The notes beneath the pieces are model-generated. The model was not told where the DNA came from, did no database searches, and worked only from the letters and a program-made list of their open reading frames with translations. A program made the translations under genes and the position numbers. This document shows, one piece after another, positions 1-6,886 of a stretch of 34,865 nucleotides of DNA. Source of the stretch: Actinomadura opuntiae (GTDB taxonomy: Bacteria; Actinomycetota; Actinomycetes; Streptosporangiales; Streptosporangiaceae); contig NZ_JASNWF010000045.1 in assembly GCF_030283205.1 (NCBI RefSeq), positions 1 to 34,865 of the forward strand, read 5' to 3'. Position 1 is the first letter of the stretch. Every line of letters begins with the position of its first letter.

Positions 1-252
1 CAGCGGCGCGGGACGGGCGGCGCGGTGGTCCGCGCGGCCCTCGCGGAGGCGGCGCGGCGCGGTGAGCGGCTGGTGGTGGTGCTCGGGCATCCGGACTACT
101 ACCCGCGGTTCGGGTTCGTGCGGGCGTCGTCGCTGGGCATCGCGGCGGCGTTCCCGGTGCCGGACGAGGCGCTGATGGCGCTGGTGCCGGCGGGCGCGTC
201 CGGTCCGGTGCCGTCCGGCGTGATCGAGTACCCGGCGCCGTTCGGGGTGTGA
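1..252 (+). CDS. GNAT-family N-acetyltransferase, C-terminal part
   Basis: The frame is open from the first base and ends at TGA 250-252, so only the C-terminal ~83 residues are present and the true start lies upstream of the window. The segment begins with QRRGTGGAVVRAAL, which matches the acetyl-CoA pyrophosphate-binding motif A of GNAT enzymes (Q/R-x-x-G-x-G/A). It continues with VVLGHPDYYPRFGF, typical of the YhbS-like group of putative acetyltransferases, in which an H-P-x-Y-Y-x-x-F-G-F stretch forms the beta5/alpha4 region. The acceptor substrate cannot be told. The gene converges on the ABC permease across a strong palindrome. Family assignment is good; function within the family is unknown. 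Confidence 0.85.
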   Translation, partial: QRRGTGGAVVRAALAEAARRGERLVVVLGHPDYYPRFGFVRASSLGIAAAFPVPDEALMALVPAGASGPVPSGVIEYPAPFGV

Positions 253-255
253 GGG

Positions 256-289
256 CGCGGGCCGCGCCCCCCGGGGGGCGCGGCCCGCG
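256..289. terminator. Bidirectional GC palindrome between convergent genes
   Basis: Two 17-base arms (256-272 and 273-289) are exact reverse complements with no spacer; the centre is CCCCCC/GGGGGG. The palindrome starts four bases after the acetyltransferase stop and ends six bases before the permease stop, which is where a shared terminator for convergent genes belongs. No T-tract follows on either side, so it would be a stem-only terminator of the kind common in high-GC actinobacteria. Termination itself is inferred. Confidence 0.7.
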
Positions 290-294
290 TGCGG

Positions 295-1143
295 TCACCG
301 GCCGCGCCGGTGGAAGGTCCGCACCGACAGCGGCGCGAACACCGCGATCAGCGCGATCGACCACAGCAGCGTCGCGGTGACCGGGTGCGCGAGGGGCCAG
401 GCCAGGTCGGCGCGGCCGGTCGGCGCGCCGGGGTTGCCGAACAGCTGCCGGCAGGCGGCGGTGGCGGCGCTGACGGGGTTCCAGTCGGCGATCGCGCGCA
501 GCCAGGCGGGCATGCCGCCGGTCGGGACGAAGGAGTTCGACAGCATCGTGACCGGGAACACCATCGGGACGAACTGGTCGGCGGTCTGCTCGTTCTTCAC
601 CACCAGCCCGAGGTAGCACCCGGCCCAGCTGAGCGCGTGCCGCAGCAGCGCCAGCAGCAGGAACGCCTCGGCGGTCGGCCACACGCCGCGGTGCGCGCGC
701 CACCCGACGACCAGCCCGGTGCCGGCCATGATGACCAGTGCCAGGACGCCGCTGATCACATCGGCGCCGGCCTGCCCGAACGGGACGGCCGAGCGCGCCA
801 TCGGCATCGCGCGGAAGCGGTCCATGACACCGCGGGAGGCGTCGGTGGCGACCCGCATGGTGACGGCCATGACGGAGGTGAACGACACCATGACGAACAG
901 GCCGGGCATCAGGTACTCGCGGTAGTTGCCGCCGCCGGGGACGGCGATGGCGCTGCCGAACACGTACCCGAACAGCACCACCATGACGGCGGGGAAGATC
1001 AGCGCGGCGATCAGCTCGCCGGGTTCCTGGCGCAGCCGGCTCAGCTCGCGTCCGACGAGGGTGAGCCCGTCGGCGGCGCTCCAGCGCAGCCGCGCGGCCA
1101 GGGACGCGCGGGCGGGCGGGACGGTCAGGGCGGGCGCGGTCAT
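295..1143 (-). CDS. ABC-2 type transporter permease (DrrB-like)
   Basis: This 282-residue integral membrane protein has about six hydrophobic segments: after a cytoplasmic N-terminus of ~45 residues the first is ALIFPAVMVVLFGYVFG, and the last is near the C-terminus (LLWSIALIAVFAPLSV). The order of segments, the EYLMPGLF stretch after helix 1 and the WNPVSA motif before the last helix are characteristic of DrrB/ABC-2 export permeases. It would form the membrane channel for the ATPase encoded just upstream. Its ATG overlaps the ATPase stop by four bases (ATGA), indicating translational coupling. Family members export drugs, antibiotics or lipids; the substrate cannot be read from the sequence. 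The divergent TetR regulator suggests an inducible exporter. Confidence 0.9.
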   Translation of the reverse strand: MTAPALTVPPARASLAARLRWSAADGLTLVGRELSRLRQEPGELIAALIFPAVMVVLFGYVFGSAIAVPGGGNYREYLMPGLFVMVSFTSVMAVTMRVATDASRGVMDRFRAMPMARSAVPFGQAGADVISGVLALVIMAGTGLVVGWRAHRGVWPTAEAFLLLALLRHALSWAGCYLGLVVKNEQTADQFVPMVFPVTMLSNSFVPTGGMPAWLRAIADWNPVSAATAACRQLFGNPGAPTGRADLAWPLAHPVTATLLWSIALIAVFAPLSVRTFHRRGR

Positions 1144-2147
1144 CGGACGGTCTCCTTCTCACGCCGCTCGGCTGCGGTGCCGGGGCCGGTCTGGTCGGGG
1201 TCCTCGTCGGGGTCGGTGTCGCGGCCGGTGAGGCGCAGGAACACCTCGTCGAGGGTGGGGCGGCGCAACCCGACGTCGTCGGCGGTGACGCCGGCGCGGT
1301 CGAGTTCGCGGACGACGTCGGCGAGCCGGACGGCGCCGCGGGTCAGCGGCACCGTCAGGCGGGCGCCGTCCAGGGCGGGGTGGGCGCCGGCGATCCCGGC
1401 CAGGACGCGGGCGGCCTCGCCGGCGTCGGCGGGGTCGGCCAGCACGACGTCGAGCCGGTCGCCGATGGAGGACTTGAGCGCGTCGGGGGTGCCGCCGGCG
1501 ATGACGCGGCCGTGGTCGATGACGACGACGTCGTCGGCGAGCCGGTCGGCCTCCTCCAGGTACTGGGTGGTGAGCAGCACGGTGGTGCCGTCGGCGACCA
1601 GGGCGCGGACGGCGTCCCAGATCTCGCCGCGGCTGCGGGGGTCCAGGCCGGTGGTGGGCTCGTCCAGGAACAGCACCTGGGGCCGCAGGATGAGGCTGGT
1701 GATCAGGTCGAGGCGGCGGCGCATGCCGCCGGAGTAGCCCTGGACCTGCCGGTCGGCGGCCTCCATCAGCCCGAACCGCTCCAGCAGCTCGTCGGCGCGG
1801 CGGTGGGCCTGGCGGCGGGGCAGGTGGTACAGGCGGCCGAACATGCGCAGGTTGCCGCGCCCGGTGAGCTTCTCGTCGACGGCGGCGTACTGGCCGGCCA
1901 GCCCGATGCGGGCGCGGACCTCGTCGGGGCGGTCGGCGACGTCGTACCCGGCGACGCGGGCGCGGCCGGAGTCGGCGTCGGCGAGGGTCGCCAGGATCCG
2001 CACGGCGGTGGTCTTGCCGGCGCCGTTGGGTCCGAGCAGGCCGCAGACGGTGCCGGGCGTGACGGCGAGGTCGAGTCCGTCCAGGGCCCGGGTGGCGCCG
2101 AAGCGCTTGTGCAGGCCCTCGGCCAGCACGATCGGTTCGTCCGGCAT
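1140..2147 (-). CDS. ABC transporter ATP-binding protein (DrrA-like)
   Basis: This 335-residue ATPase powers the DrrB-like permease downstream. It shows Walker A GPNGAGKTT (39-47), a Q-loop glutamine at 86, signature YSGGM (138-142), Walker B LFLDEP (159-164) with D-loop GLD, and an H-loop position occupied by Q in TTQYLEEAD, as is common in DrrA proteins. The C-terminal ~100 residues carry the DrrA-type extension, including the LRRPTLDEVFLRLTG motif. The start at 2147 is chosen because GGAGGA (2151-2156 on the opposite strand) lies just upstream; longer open frame beyond this is antisense to the TetR gene. The two genes form a bicistronic operon with a four-base overlap. The Gln in place of His at the switch position is seen directly; its effect is not known here. 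Confidence 0.93.
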   Translation of the reverse strand: MPDEPIVLAEGLHKRFGATRALDGLDLAVTPGTVCGLLGPNGAGKTTAVRILATLADADSGRARVAGYDVADRPDEVRARIGLAGQYAAVDEKLTGRGNLRMFGRLYHLPRRQAHRRADELLERFGLMEAADRQVQGYSGGMRRRLDLITSLILRPQVLFLDEPTTGLDPRSRGEIWDAVRALVADGTTVLLTTQYLEEADRLADDVVVIDHGRVIAGGTPDALKSSIGDRLDVVLADPADAGEAARVLAGIAGAHPALDGARLTVPLTRGAVRLADVVRELDRAGVTADDVGLRRPTLDEVFLRLTGRDTDPDEDPDQTGPGTAAERREKETVR

Positions 2148-2161
2148 CGTTCCTCCATTGG

Positions 2162-2214
2162 GTACGCCGTACGCGGTGGGTGGCCGCCAGCGTAGACACC
2201 CGAGTACGGTGTAC
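2162..2214. promoter_or_regulatory. Two operator-like palindromes between drrAB-like operon and tetR
   Basis: GTACGCCGTAC (2162-2172) is a perfect palindrome around one central base. GTACGGTGTAC (2204-2214) is the same GTAC-n3-GTAC unit, and both are followed by GC. Their centres are 42 bp apart, close to four helical turns, so two dimers would sit on the same face of the DNA. A -10-like TAGAAT (2220-2225) for the rightward tetR gene directly follows the second site. Both sites lie upstream of both divergent genes. Binding by the adjacent TetR protein is inference from position and symmetry. Confidence 0.6.
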
Positions 2215-2273
2215 GCAACTAGAATTCCCGGGACGGGGCCCGCGGGGCCCCGGATCCGGCCGGAGGGAGCACG

Positions 2274-2984
2274 GTGGCGGACGTCGAGGCGGTCAACATC
2301 TTCGCGATGCCCGAGCGGCAGGGCCGCGGCCCCCGGCCCGCCTACAGCCGCGCCCAGATCACCGAGGCGGCGGTGCGGATCGCCGACGCCGACGGCCTGG
2401 AGGCGGCGTCGATGCGGCGGATCGCCGCCGAGCTCGGCACCGGCGCGATGTCGCTGTACCGCTACGTCCCCTCCCGCGACGACCTGATCGAGCTGATGTA
2501 CGACCACGTCGTCGGCACCCTGGGCGTCCCGGACCGGCCGACCGGCGATTGGCGCGCCGACCTGCGGCTGGTCGCCCGCAACACCCGCGAGATGTGGCTC
2601 GCGCACCCGTGGCTGGCCGACCTGCACCGCGCCCGCCCGGCGTTCGGCCCGAACCAGCTGCGGATCCTGGAGTTCGGCTTCGGCGCGCTGGACGTCGGCA
2701 TCCCGGTCGACGACATCATCACGCTGGTGACCATGCTGAACGGCTACGTCGTCACCACCGTCCGCGCCGAGATCGAAAGGGAGCGCGAGCGGCGCCGCAC
2801 GGGCCTGACGATGCAGGACCTGATGCGCCAGAGCTCCCCCTACGTCCAGCAGCTGCTGGACGCCGGCGAGCACCCGATGTTCGCCCGGGTGGTGAAGGAC
2901 GCGGCGCTGCCGCACATGTCCCCCGACGACCAGTTCGCCTACGGCCTGGAACGCGTCCTGGACTGCATCGCCTCCTGCATGTGA
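2274..2984 (+). CDS. TetR-family transcriptional regulator (DrrA/B-linked)
   Basis: This 236-residue protein has an N-terminal helix-turn-helix at about residues 35-75 (AAVRIADADGLEAASMRRIA followed by TGAMSLYRYV, the recognition-helix signature of TetR proteins). The C-terminal ligand/dimer domain is of the type found in regulators of exporters. The GTG at 2274 is preferred because GGAGGGAG (2262-2269) is correctly spaced upstream; an internal ATG at 2310 would shorten a poorly conserved tail but has no such site. It is divergent from the ABC exporter with two palindromes in between, so it probably represses the exporter and itself until a ligand binds. The ligand is unknown. Confidence 0.9.
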   Translation: MADVEAVNIFAMPERQGRGPRPAYSRAQITEAAVRIADADGLEAASMRRIAAELGTGAMSLYRYVPSRDDLIELMYDHVVGTLGVPDRPTGDWRADLRLVARNTREMWLAHPWLADLHRARPAFGPNQLRILEFGFGALDVGIPVDDIITLVTMLNGYVVTTVRAEIERERERRRTGLTMQDLMRQSSPYVQQLLDAGEHPMFARVVKDAALPHMSPDDQFAYGLERVLDCIASCM

Positions 2985-3021
2985 CGCGCCGCTCGGGCCC
3001 TTTCGGCGTTGGCGGGGCCGG

Positions 3022-3570
3022 TCAGGGCAGCCGGTAGGCGCCGGTCGCCAGGCCGTCGCGGACGGCGCGCGCGGTCTGCTCGGCGGTCAGCGCGCCGGAG
3101 TCCAGGACGTGGGGCTCGTGGTCGCCGAGGTCGGCGAACTCCTGGAACATCGCCAGGACCGGGTCCGGTTCGGTGAGCGCGCCGGGCCCGCGGGCGGTGG
3201 CGCGGGCGAGCACGACGTCGCGGTCGGGGCGCAGCACCACGTAGTGCAGCGGGACGCCGGCGCCGGCGGCGGCGCGGCGGAACGGGCCGAGGAACCAGGG
3301 GCCGACGACGCCGTCGAACACCACGTGGTATCCCCCGGCGGCGTATCCGGCCGCGGCGGTGGCCTGGACGCCGACGACGGTCTGGTTCTGCCGGTCCGCC
3401 TCGGGCAGGTACGGCGGGATCGCGCCCTGGTCGATGAAGGCGAAGAAGTCGTCGCCGTGCAGCCGGACGCTGGGTGTCAGGCGTGCGGTCAGCAGCCGGG
3501 CGACGGTGCTCTTCCCGCCGCCGCACGGCCCGGTCAGCACGATGACCGCGCCGCGTTCCCCGTCCGTCAC
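3022..3570 (-). CDS. P-loop ATPase/kinase-like protein (AAA_33 type)
   Basis: This 182-residue protein opens with a Walker A motif (LTGPCGGGKST), followed by a Walker B-like FDGV and a basic lid-like region. The compact single-domain layout (P-loop, substrate strand HGDDFF, VVFDGVVGPW, then LRPDRDVVLARATARG) is typical of small nucleotide or metabolite kinases such as zeta-toxin/chloramphenicol phosphotransferase-like AAA_33 proteins. The GTG at 3570 is preferred because a GGAGGGGGAG stretch sits upstream at ribosome-binding distance; ATGs at 3603 and 3591 would add a glycine-rich tail. It converges on the TetR gene. The phosphate acceptor cannot be told, and no partner antitoxin is present that would support a toxin role. 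Confidence 0.75.
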   Translation of the reverse strand: MTDGERGAVIVLTGPCGGGKSTVARLLTARLTPSVRLHGDDFFAFIDQGAIPPYLPEADRQNQTVVGVQATAAAGYAAGGYHVVFDGVVGPWFLGPFRRAAAGAGVPLHYVVLRPDRDVVLARATARGPGALTEPDPVLAMFQEFADLGDHEPHVLDSGALTAEQTARAVRDGLATGAYRLP

Positions 3571-3645
3571 CGCTCCCCCTCCGCGCGTCATGCCGCCGCT
3601 CACGCTAGCGCCAGGTCCGGCATGAACGCAGCCCGGTTATGTACC

Positions 3646-3683
3646 GCAAACTTCCCTATCGCTCCCTCAATAGGGTAGTTTGC
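3646..3683. promoter_or_regulatory. 14-bp-arm inverted repeat upstream of HTH/DUF4180 genes
   Basis: GCAAACTTCCCTAT (3646-3659) and ATAGGGTAGTTTGC (3670-3683) are reverse complements at 13 of 14 positions, with a 10-bp spacer. The right arm ends six bases before the ATG at 3690 and overlaps the ribosome-binding region and a possible -10 hexamer (TAGGGT, 3671-3676). The block is AT-richer than its surroundings. It is best read as an operator for autoregulation by the HTH protein; an mRNA hairpin hiding the ribosome-binding site is the alternative. Both roles are inferred from position. Confidence 0.7.
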
Positions 3684-3689
3684 GGAGTG

Positions 3690-4190
3690 ATGACAGAGAA
3701 GATGTACTCGGTGGAGGAGGTCGCGGACCTCCTCGGGTTGCACGTGCGCACGGTCCGCGGCTACATCCGCGCCGGGCGGCTGCGGGCGGTGCGGATCGGC
3801 AAGCAGTACCGGATCTCGCCGGACGCGGTGCGGGAGCTGACCGGGTCCGCGGACCCTGCGCCGGGCGGCGGGTCGGACGGCGGCGCGGGCGGGCCGGCGG
3901 GGGCCGGGCGGGCGGAGGTGTCGAGCATCGTGCAGGTCGACGGGGTCGACCGGGCCGCCGCCGACCGGATCGCCACGTTCGTACTGGCCGGGGTGAACAC
4001 CGGCCGCGGCGCCGGCGCCGCGCTGCGGGTGCAGACCGTCCACGACCAGGAACGGAACCGGATGAAGATCGTGATTTTGGGCGGCGTCGCCGCCACCGCG
4101 GAAGTGCTGCGGCTGATCGAGGCCGTGCTGGACGGCGGGGTGCTGGACAGTAGGGCGCTGGACGGCGGGCGGGAGGCCGGCGGTGCCTGA
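3690..4190 (+). CDS. Excisionase/MerR-like HTH DNA-binding protein
   Basis: This 166-residue protein starts with a winged-helix DNA-binding domain of the excisionase (HTH_17) type at about residues 5-50: MYSVEEVADLLGLHVRTVRG, then YIRAGRLRAVRIGKQYRI. A Gly/Ala/Pro-rich linker follows (about 56-75). The second half (about 77-155, SSIVQVDGVDRAAADRIATF to the hydrophobic IVILGGVAATAEVLRLIEAV) is an alpha/beta module I do not recognise. ATG 3690 has GCGGAGTG upstream; the frame extends upstream but only through the inverted repeat. It overlaps the DUF4180 gene by eight bases, so the two are translated together. A phage-excisionase role is unlikely with no integrase nearby; a local transcriptional regulator with a sensing domain is more plausible. 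Confidence 0.8.
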   Translation: MTEKMYSVEEVADLLGLHVRTVRGYIRAGRLRAVRIGKQYRISPDAVRELTGSADPAPGGGSDGGAGGPAGAGRAEVSSIVQVDGVDRAAADRIATFVLAGVNTGRGAGAALRVQTVHDQERNRMKIVILGGVAATAEVLRLIEAVLDGGVLDSRALDGGREAGGA

Positions 4191-4551
4191 CGTGGTGCGG
4201 GAGCGGGCCGGGGTGCCGGTGCTGATGTGCGACCCGGACGGGCCACCGGTGGCCACCGAGCAGGATGCGCTGGACCTGATCGGGTCGGCGTTCCTGGGCG
4301 CGCGGGTGGTGGCGGTGCCGGCGGAGCGGCTGGACGAGCGGTTCTTCTCGCTCGGCACCCGGTTCGCGGGCGAGGTCATGCAGAAGTTCGTCAACTACCG
4401 GCTGCGGCTGGCGGTCGTCGGGGACATCTCCCGGCATCTGGCGGCCAGTGTGGCGCTGCGCGCGCTGGTGCGCGAGTCGAACGCGGCGGACCACATCTGG
4501 TTCGTCCCGGATCTGGAGGCGCTGGACGCCCGGCTGCGCACGGTCGCCTGA
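4183..4551 (+). CDS. DUF4180 domain protein
   Basis: This 122-residue protein fills the DUF4180 domain length. Visible family hallmarks are the internal FVNYRLRLAVVGDISRHLAA block, with the G-D-I/S strand-turn, and the C-terminal LVRESNAADHIWFVPDLEAL block. No catalytic residues are recognisable and the family has no assigned biochemistry. The GTG at 4183 lies inside the end of the HTH gene, giving an eight-base overlap; translation is almost certainly coupled. Because the partner is a DNA-binding protein with its own operator-like repeat, the pair may be a sensor/effector module. That role is inference. Confidence 0.75.
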   Translation: MPDVVRERAGVPVLMCDPDGPPVATEQDALDLIGSAFLGARVVAVPAERLDERFFSLGTRFAGEVMQKFVNYRLRLAVVGDISRHLAASVALRALVRESNAADHIWFVPDLEALDARLRTVA

Positions 4552-5011
4552 CCGCACCCGGCGTCCCGGCACGCGGGTCCACGCGGGTCTCGGCACGGTT
4601 CTGGTCGCAGGGGCGCGGGGTTCGCGTGGGCGCGGTGGGGCCCGGGAACGTTTCACGGCCGGATCCGGCCATGGGGGCGGGTGGTATCGGTCCCGGTGCC
4701 GGGCGCGGTCGGGACGGCAGAAACGGGTGGGGGCGGGCGTGCCCGGTAAAGGCGCAGCACGTCCCCGCCGGGCGGGGAATTACCACACGGCGGCGAGGGC
4801 CCGCAAGGTGTCGCGGTGGCCACGGTAATGGGCCGCGTGTGGTGATATCGGAAGGGCCCGGCGGGTCGGTTAGGTTCTGCTGAGAGCACGTCGCGTCGCG
4901 CGTTCGCCGGTCAGGCGCCGGGCGCGCGCGTTTCCGGGAGAAAAACCCCGTTCCCCCGCTCTGACGTGCGGCGATGTTGGGCACGAAATGGCCGCAGATC
5001 ATTGGAGAAGC
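4552..5011. other. 460-bp intergenic region with imperfect inverted repeat
   Basis: No credible coding sequence is seen on either strand. ACCACAC (4782-4788) pairs with GTGTGGT (4837-4843), and the nearby TTACC (4780-4784) with GGTAA (4824-4828), giving a weak nested symmetry of ~60 bp. Stretches of G-rich sequence (4600-4760) have no recognisable repeat. The 3' end supplies the ribosome-binding site GGAGA for the gene at 5012. No confident promoter hexamers could be chosen. Confidence 0.4.
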
Positions 5012-5716
5012 ATGACCTCGCTCGCTGGATCCGCCGTATCGTCCGACCTGCTCGCGCACGCGCGGCAAACGCTCGACGGAAGTGCGTTCTTTTCCGATCT
5101 GGGCGCAGGAAAGGCTCCGGTCGAAGTCGTCCGCGATGTTTTCGGCCAGTACTACCTGTGGCGGAACCAATTTCATCGCTGGCTCGGCGTGTGCGTGGTG
5201 AAGAGCCCGGCGTTCGGGACCGAGTCCGACGCCTCGCGGGTGCTGTCGGGGCTGACCGCGCACATCCGGGAGGAGGTCGGCGGCGACCACCACGGGCTGG
5301 CGGTGCGGCTGCTGCGGGCGCTGGGGATCGAGCGGCCCGCGGCGGTGACGCCGCTGCCGGTGACCGCCGCCTACTGCGCGTCGTTCCCGGCGCGGTACCT
5401 GGATCCGGCGCGCAGCGGCGCGGAGGCGGTCGCGGCGCTGGCGGGCCGGGAGATCGCGAGCCCGGCGCGCAACCGCATCGTGATCGACGCGCTGTCGGCG
5501 CACTACGGGGTGGCCTCGGGGCTGGAGTTCCTCACCCTGCACGAGACCAAGGGGCCGGGGCAGTTCGCGGCGCTGTGGGACGTGCTGGTCAACGGCTACT
5601 TCGCCGACGAGGCGCTGATGGCGCGGGCGGCGCGCGAGGAGATCGGGGAGCACGTCGGGTTCTGGGACGCGGTGTACGCGCAGCTGACGCGCGGCCTCGC
5701 CGGCGTGCCCGCCTGA
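5012..5716 (+). CDS. Heme-oxygenase-fold (TenA/PqqC/HDO-like) protein, ligand set incomplete
   Basis: The 234-residue all-helical protein resembles the iron-containing redox enzyme group of the heme-oxygenase-like fold. The helix with HIREEVGGDHHG (84-95) fits the E-x6-H metal-ligand helix (E87/H94), GREIASPARN supplies E147, and GLEFLTLHE supplies H177. In diiron members the last helix reads H-x3-D-x3-H; here the two later positions are G181 and F185. Two of six expected ligands are therefore missing on my hand alignment. It could be a TenA/PqqC-like cofactor-independent enzyme, a one-metal variant or a non-catalytic relative. ATG 5012 is chosen for GGAGA just upstream; the ATG at 4988 has no good site. 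It stands alone between a long intergenic region and a convergent gene. Confidence 0.6.
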   Translation: MTSLAGSAVSSDLLAHARQTLDGSAFFSDLGAGKAPVEVVRDVFGQYYLWRNQFHRWLGVCVVKSPAFGTESDASRVLSGLTAHIREEVGGDHHGLAVRLLRALGIERPAAVTPLPVTAAYCASFPARYLDPARSGAEAVAALAGREIASPARNRIVIDALSAHYGVASGLEFLTLHETKGPGQFAALWDVLVNGYFADEALMARAAREEIGEHVGFWDAVYAQLTRGLAGVPA

Positions 5717-5741
5717 CCGTCCCGCCGGCGCGGGACGGGGG

Positions 5742-6740
5742 TCAGCGGCCGGTGGTGGCGACGATCTTGCCGATCTGGGCGCCGGCCTCCAGGTAGCGGT
5801 GGGCCTCGACGATGTCGCCGAGGTCGAAGACGCGGTCGACGGCGGGCGCGAACGCCCCGGTGCGCAGGCCCGAGGCGACGAACGCCTCGGCGCGGCGCAG
5901 CCGCCGCGGGTCGGTGGTCAGCTCGTGGACGGTGTAGGTGCGCATGTTGAGGGCGGGCATGCCGAGTTCGAAGCCGGGGTAGGGGGTCGGTTCGCCGCTG
6001 AGCGCCCCGTACTCGATGAGGGTGCCGCCGGGCGCGACGGCGCGGGCGAGGTCGATCACTCCGGGGCCTGCCACGGCGTCCAGGACGAGCCGGGCCCCCT
6101 GCCCGCCGGTCAGGTCCAGGATCCGGTCGGCGACGGCGCGGCCGCCGCTGACGATCACCTCGGCGGCGCCGGCCTTCAGCAGCGCGTCCTTCTTGGCGGG
6201 GGTGCGGGTGACGGCGATGGACCGGGCTCCGGCGCGGGCGGCGACGTCGATGGCGGCCAGTCCGACGCTGCTGGAGGCGGCGTTCAGCACGACGGTGTCG
6301 CCGGCGCGCATCCCGCCGGTGTCCACCAGCGCCCCGTAGGCGGTCAGGTAGGGCATCCACACCGCCGCGCCGCCGACCGCGTCGAGCCCGTCGGGGCGGT
6401 GCAGCACGGCGGAGGCGGGGACGACCGCGGTGTCGGCGTAGACGCCGTAGTCGTTCATCGAGAACGCCGGGATCACGCTGACGGGCTGCCCGGGGCGCAG
6501 CCCGGTGACGCCGGCGCCGGCGGCCCGGACCACGCCCGCGGCCTCGGCGCCGAGCCGGGCGGGAAACGCCCTGACCGGCTCGATGTAGGTCCCGGAGCGG
6601 AACAGCGCCTCGGCGCGGTTGAGGCCGATCGCCTCGACGCCGACCAGCAGTTCGCCGGGGCCGGGCTCGCCGGGGTCCACCTCCTCCAGCCGCAGCACGT
6701 CCGGGCCTCCGGTCCGGTGGAACCGCACCGTCCTGGTCAT
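5742..6740 (-). CDS. Zinc-independent MDR-family alcohol dehydrogenase/quinone oxidoreductase
   Basis: This 332-residue enzyme belongs to the medium-chain dehydrogenase/reductase superfamily. The N-terminal GroES-like domain contains ELLVGVEAIGLNRAE and LGAEAAGVV; the Rossmann domain follows at about residues 140-270 with VVLNAASSSVGLAAI in place of the usual GxGxxG-type loop. The catalytic zinc ligands of alcohol dehydrogenases (early Cys, GHE) are absent, so it is closer to NADPH:quinone reductases (QOR/zeta-crystallin type). The start at 6740 has GAGG upstream, and a TTGACA (-35-like, opposite strand of 6822-6827) lies in the divergent control region. The neighbouring ArsR gene and a shared inverted repeat suggest repression relieved by a small molecule or redox signal. 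Confidence 0.88.
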   Translation of the reverse strand: MTRTVRFHRTGGPDVLRLEEVDPGEPGPGELLVGVEAIGLNRAEALFRSGTYIEPVRAFPARLGAEAAGVVRAAGAGVTGLRPGQPVSVIPAFSMNDYGVYADTAVVPASAVLHRPDGLDAVGGAAVWMPYLTAYGALVDTGGMRAGDTVVLNAASSSVGLAAIDVAARAGARSIAVTRTPAKKDALLKAGAAEVIVSGGRAVADRILDLTGGQGARLVLDAVAGPGVIDLARAVAPGGTLIEYGALSGEPTPYPGFELGMPALNMRTYTVHELTTDPRRLRRAEAFVASGLRTGAFAPAVDRVFDLGDIVEAHRYLEAGAQIGKIVATTGR

Positions 6741-6809
6741 CGCGACCTCATCTCCTCGGGTTTCGGGCGGCGGCGCCGCGCGCCGCCGGGTCCCGCCCAC
6801 CCAAGCCGA

Positions 6810-6866
6810 AAGTACGATCACTGTCAAACTTCGATGTTGATCGTACTTCGGTGGCTGCCGTACGAT
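6810..6866. promoter_or_regulatory. Inverted-repeat operator and promoters between dehydrogenase and arsR
   Basis: AAGTACGATCA (6810-6820) and TGATCGTACTT (6838-6848) are perfect 11-bp reverse complements with a 17-bp spacer; the outer CCGA/TCGG extends the symmetry. A third GTACGAT half-site is at 6860-6866. For the rightward arsR gene a promoter can be read as TTGATC (6837-6842), 18 bp, TACGAT (6861-6866), both hexamers overlapping the repeats. Leftward, TTGACA sits in the spacer. Bound regulator would cover both promoters. Site and hexamers are seen; regulation is inferred. Confidence 0.7.
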
Positions 6867-6886
6867 GCGGCCGGGGAGGTTCGGGG

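Noticed and set aside
289..1737. Long rightward open frame over the ABC genes
   Set aside because: It is the mirror of two genes with clear motifs; the translation is Gly/Arg/Pro/His low-complexity sequence, as usual for antisense frames in high-GC DNA.
3022..3570. Zeta-toxin-like toxin
   Set aside because: The P-loop protein resembles that superfamily, but no antitoxin is next to it and catalytic residues for toxin activity cannot be assigned.
3690..4190. Phage excisionase
   Set aside because: Only the HTH domain matches; there is an extra domain, a DUF4180 partner and no integrase or att repeat.
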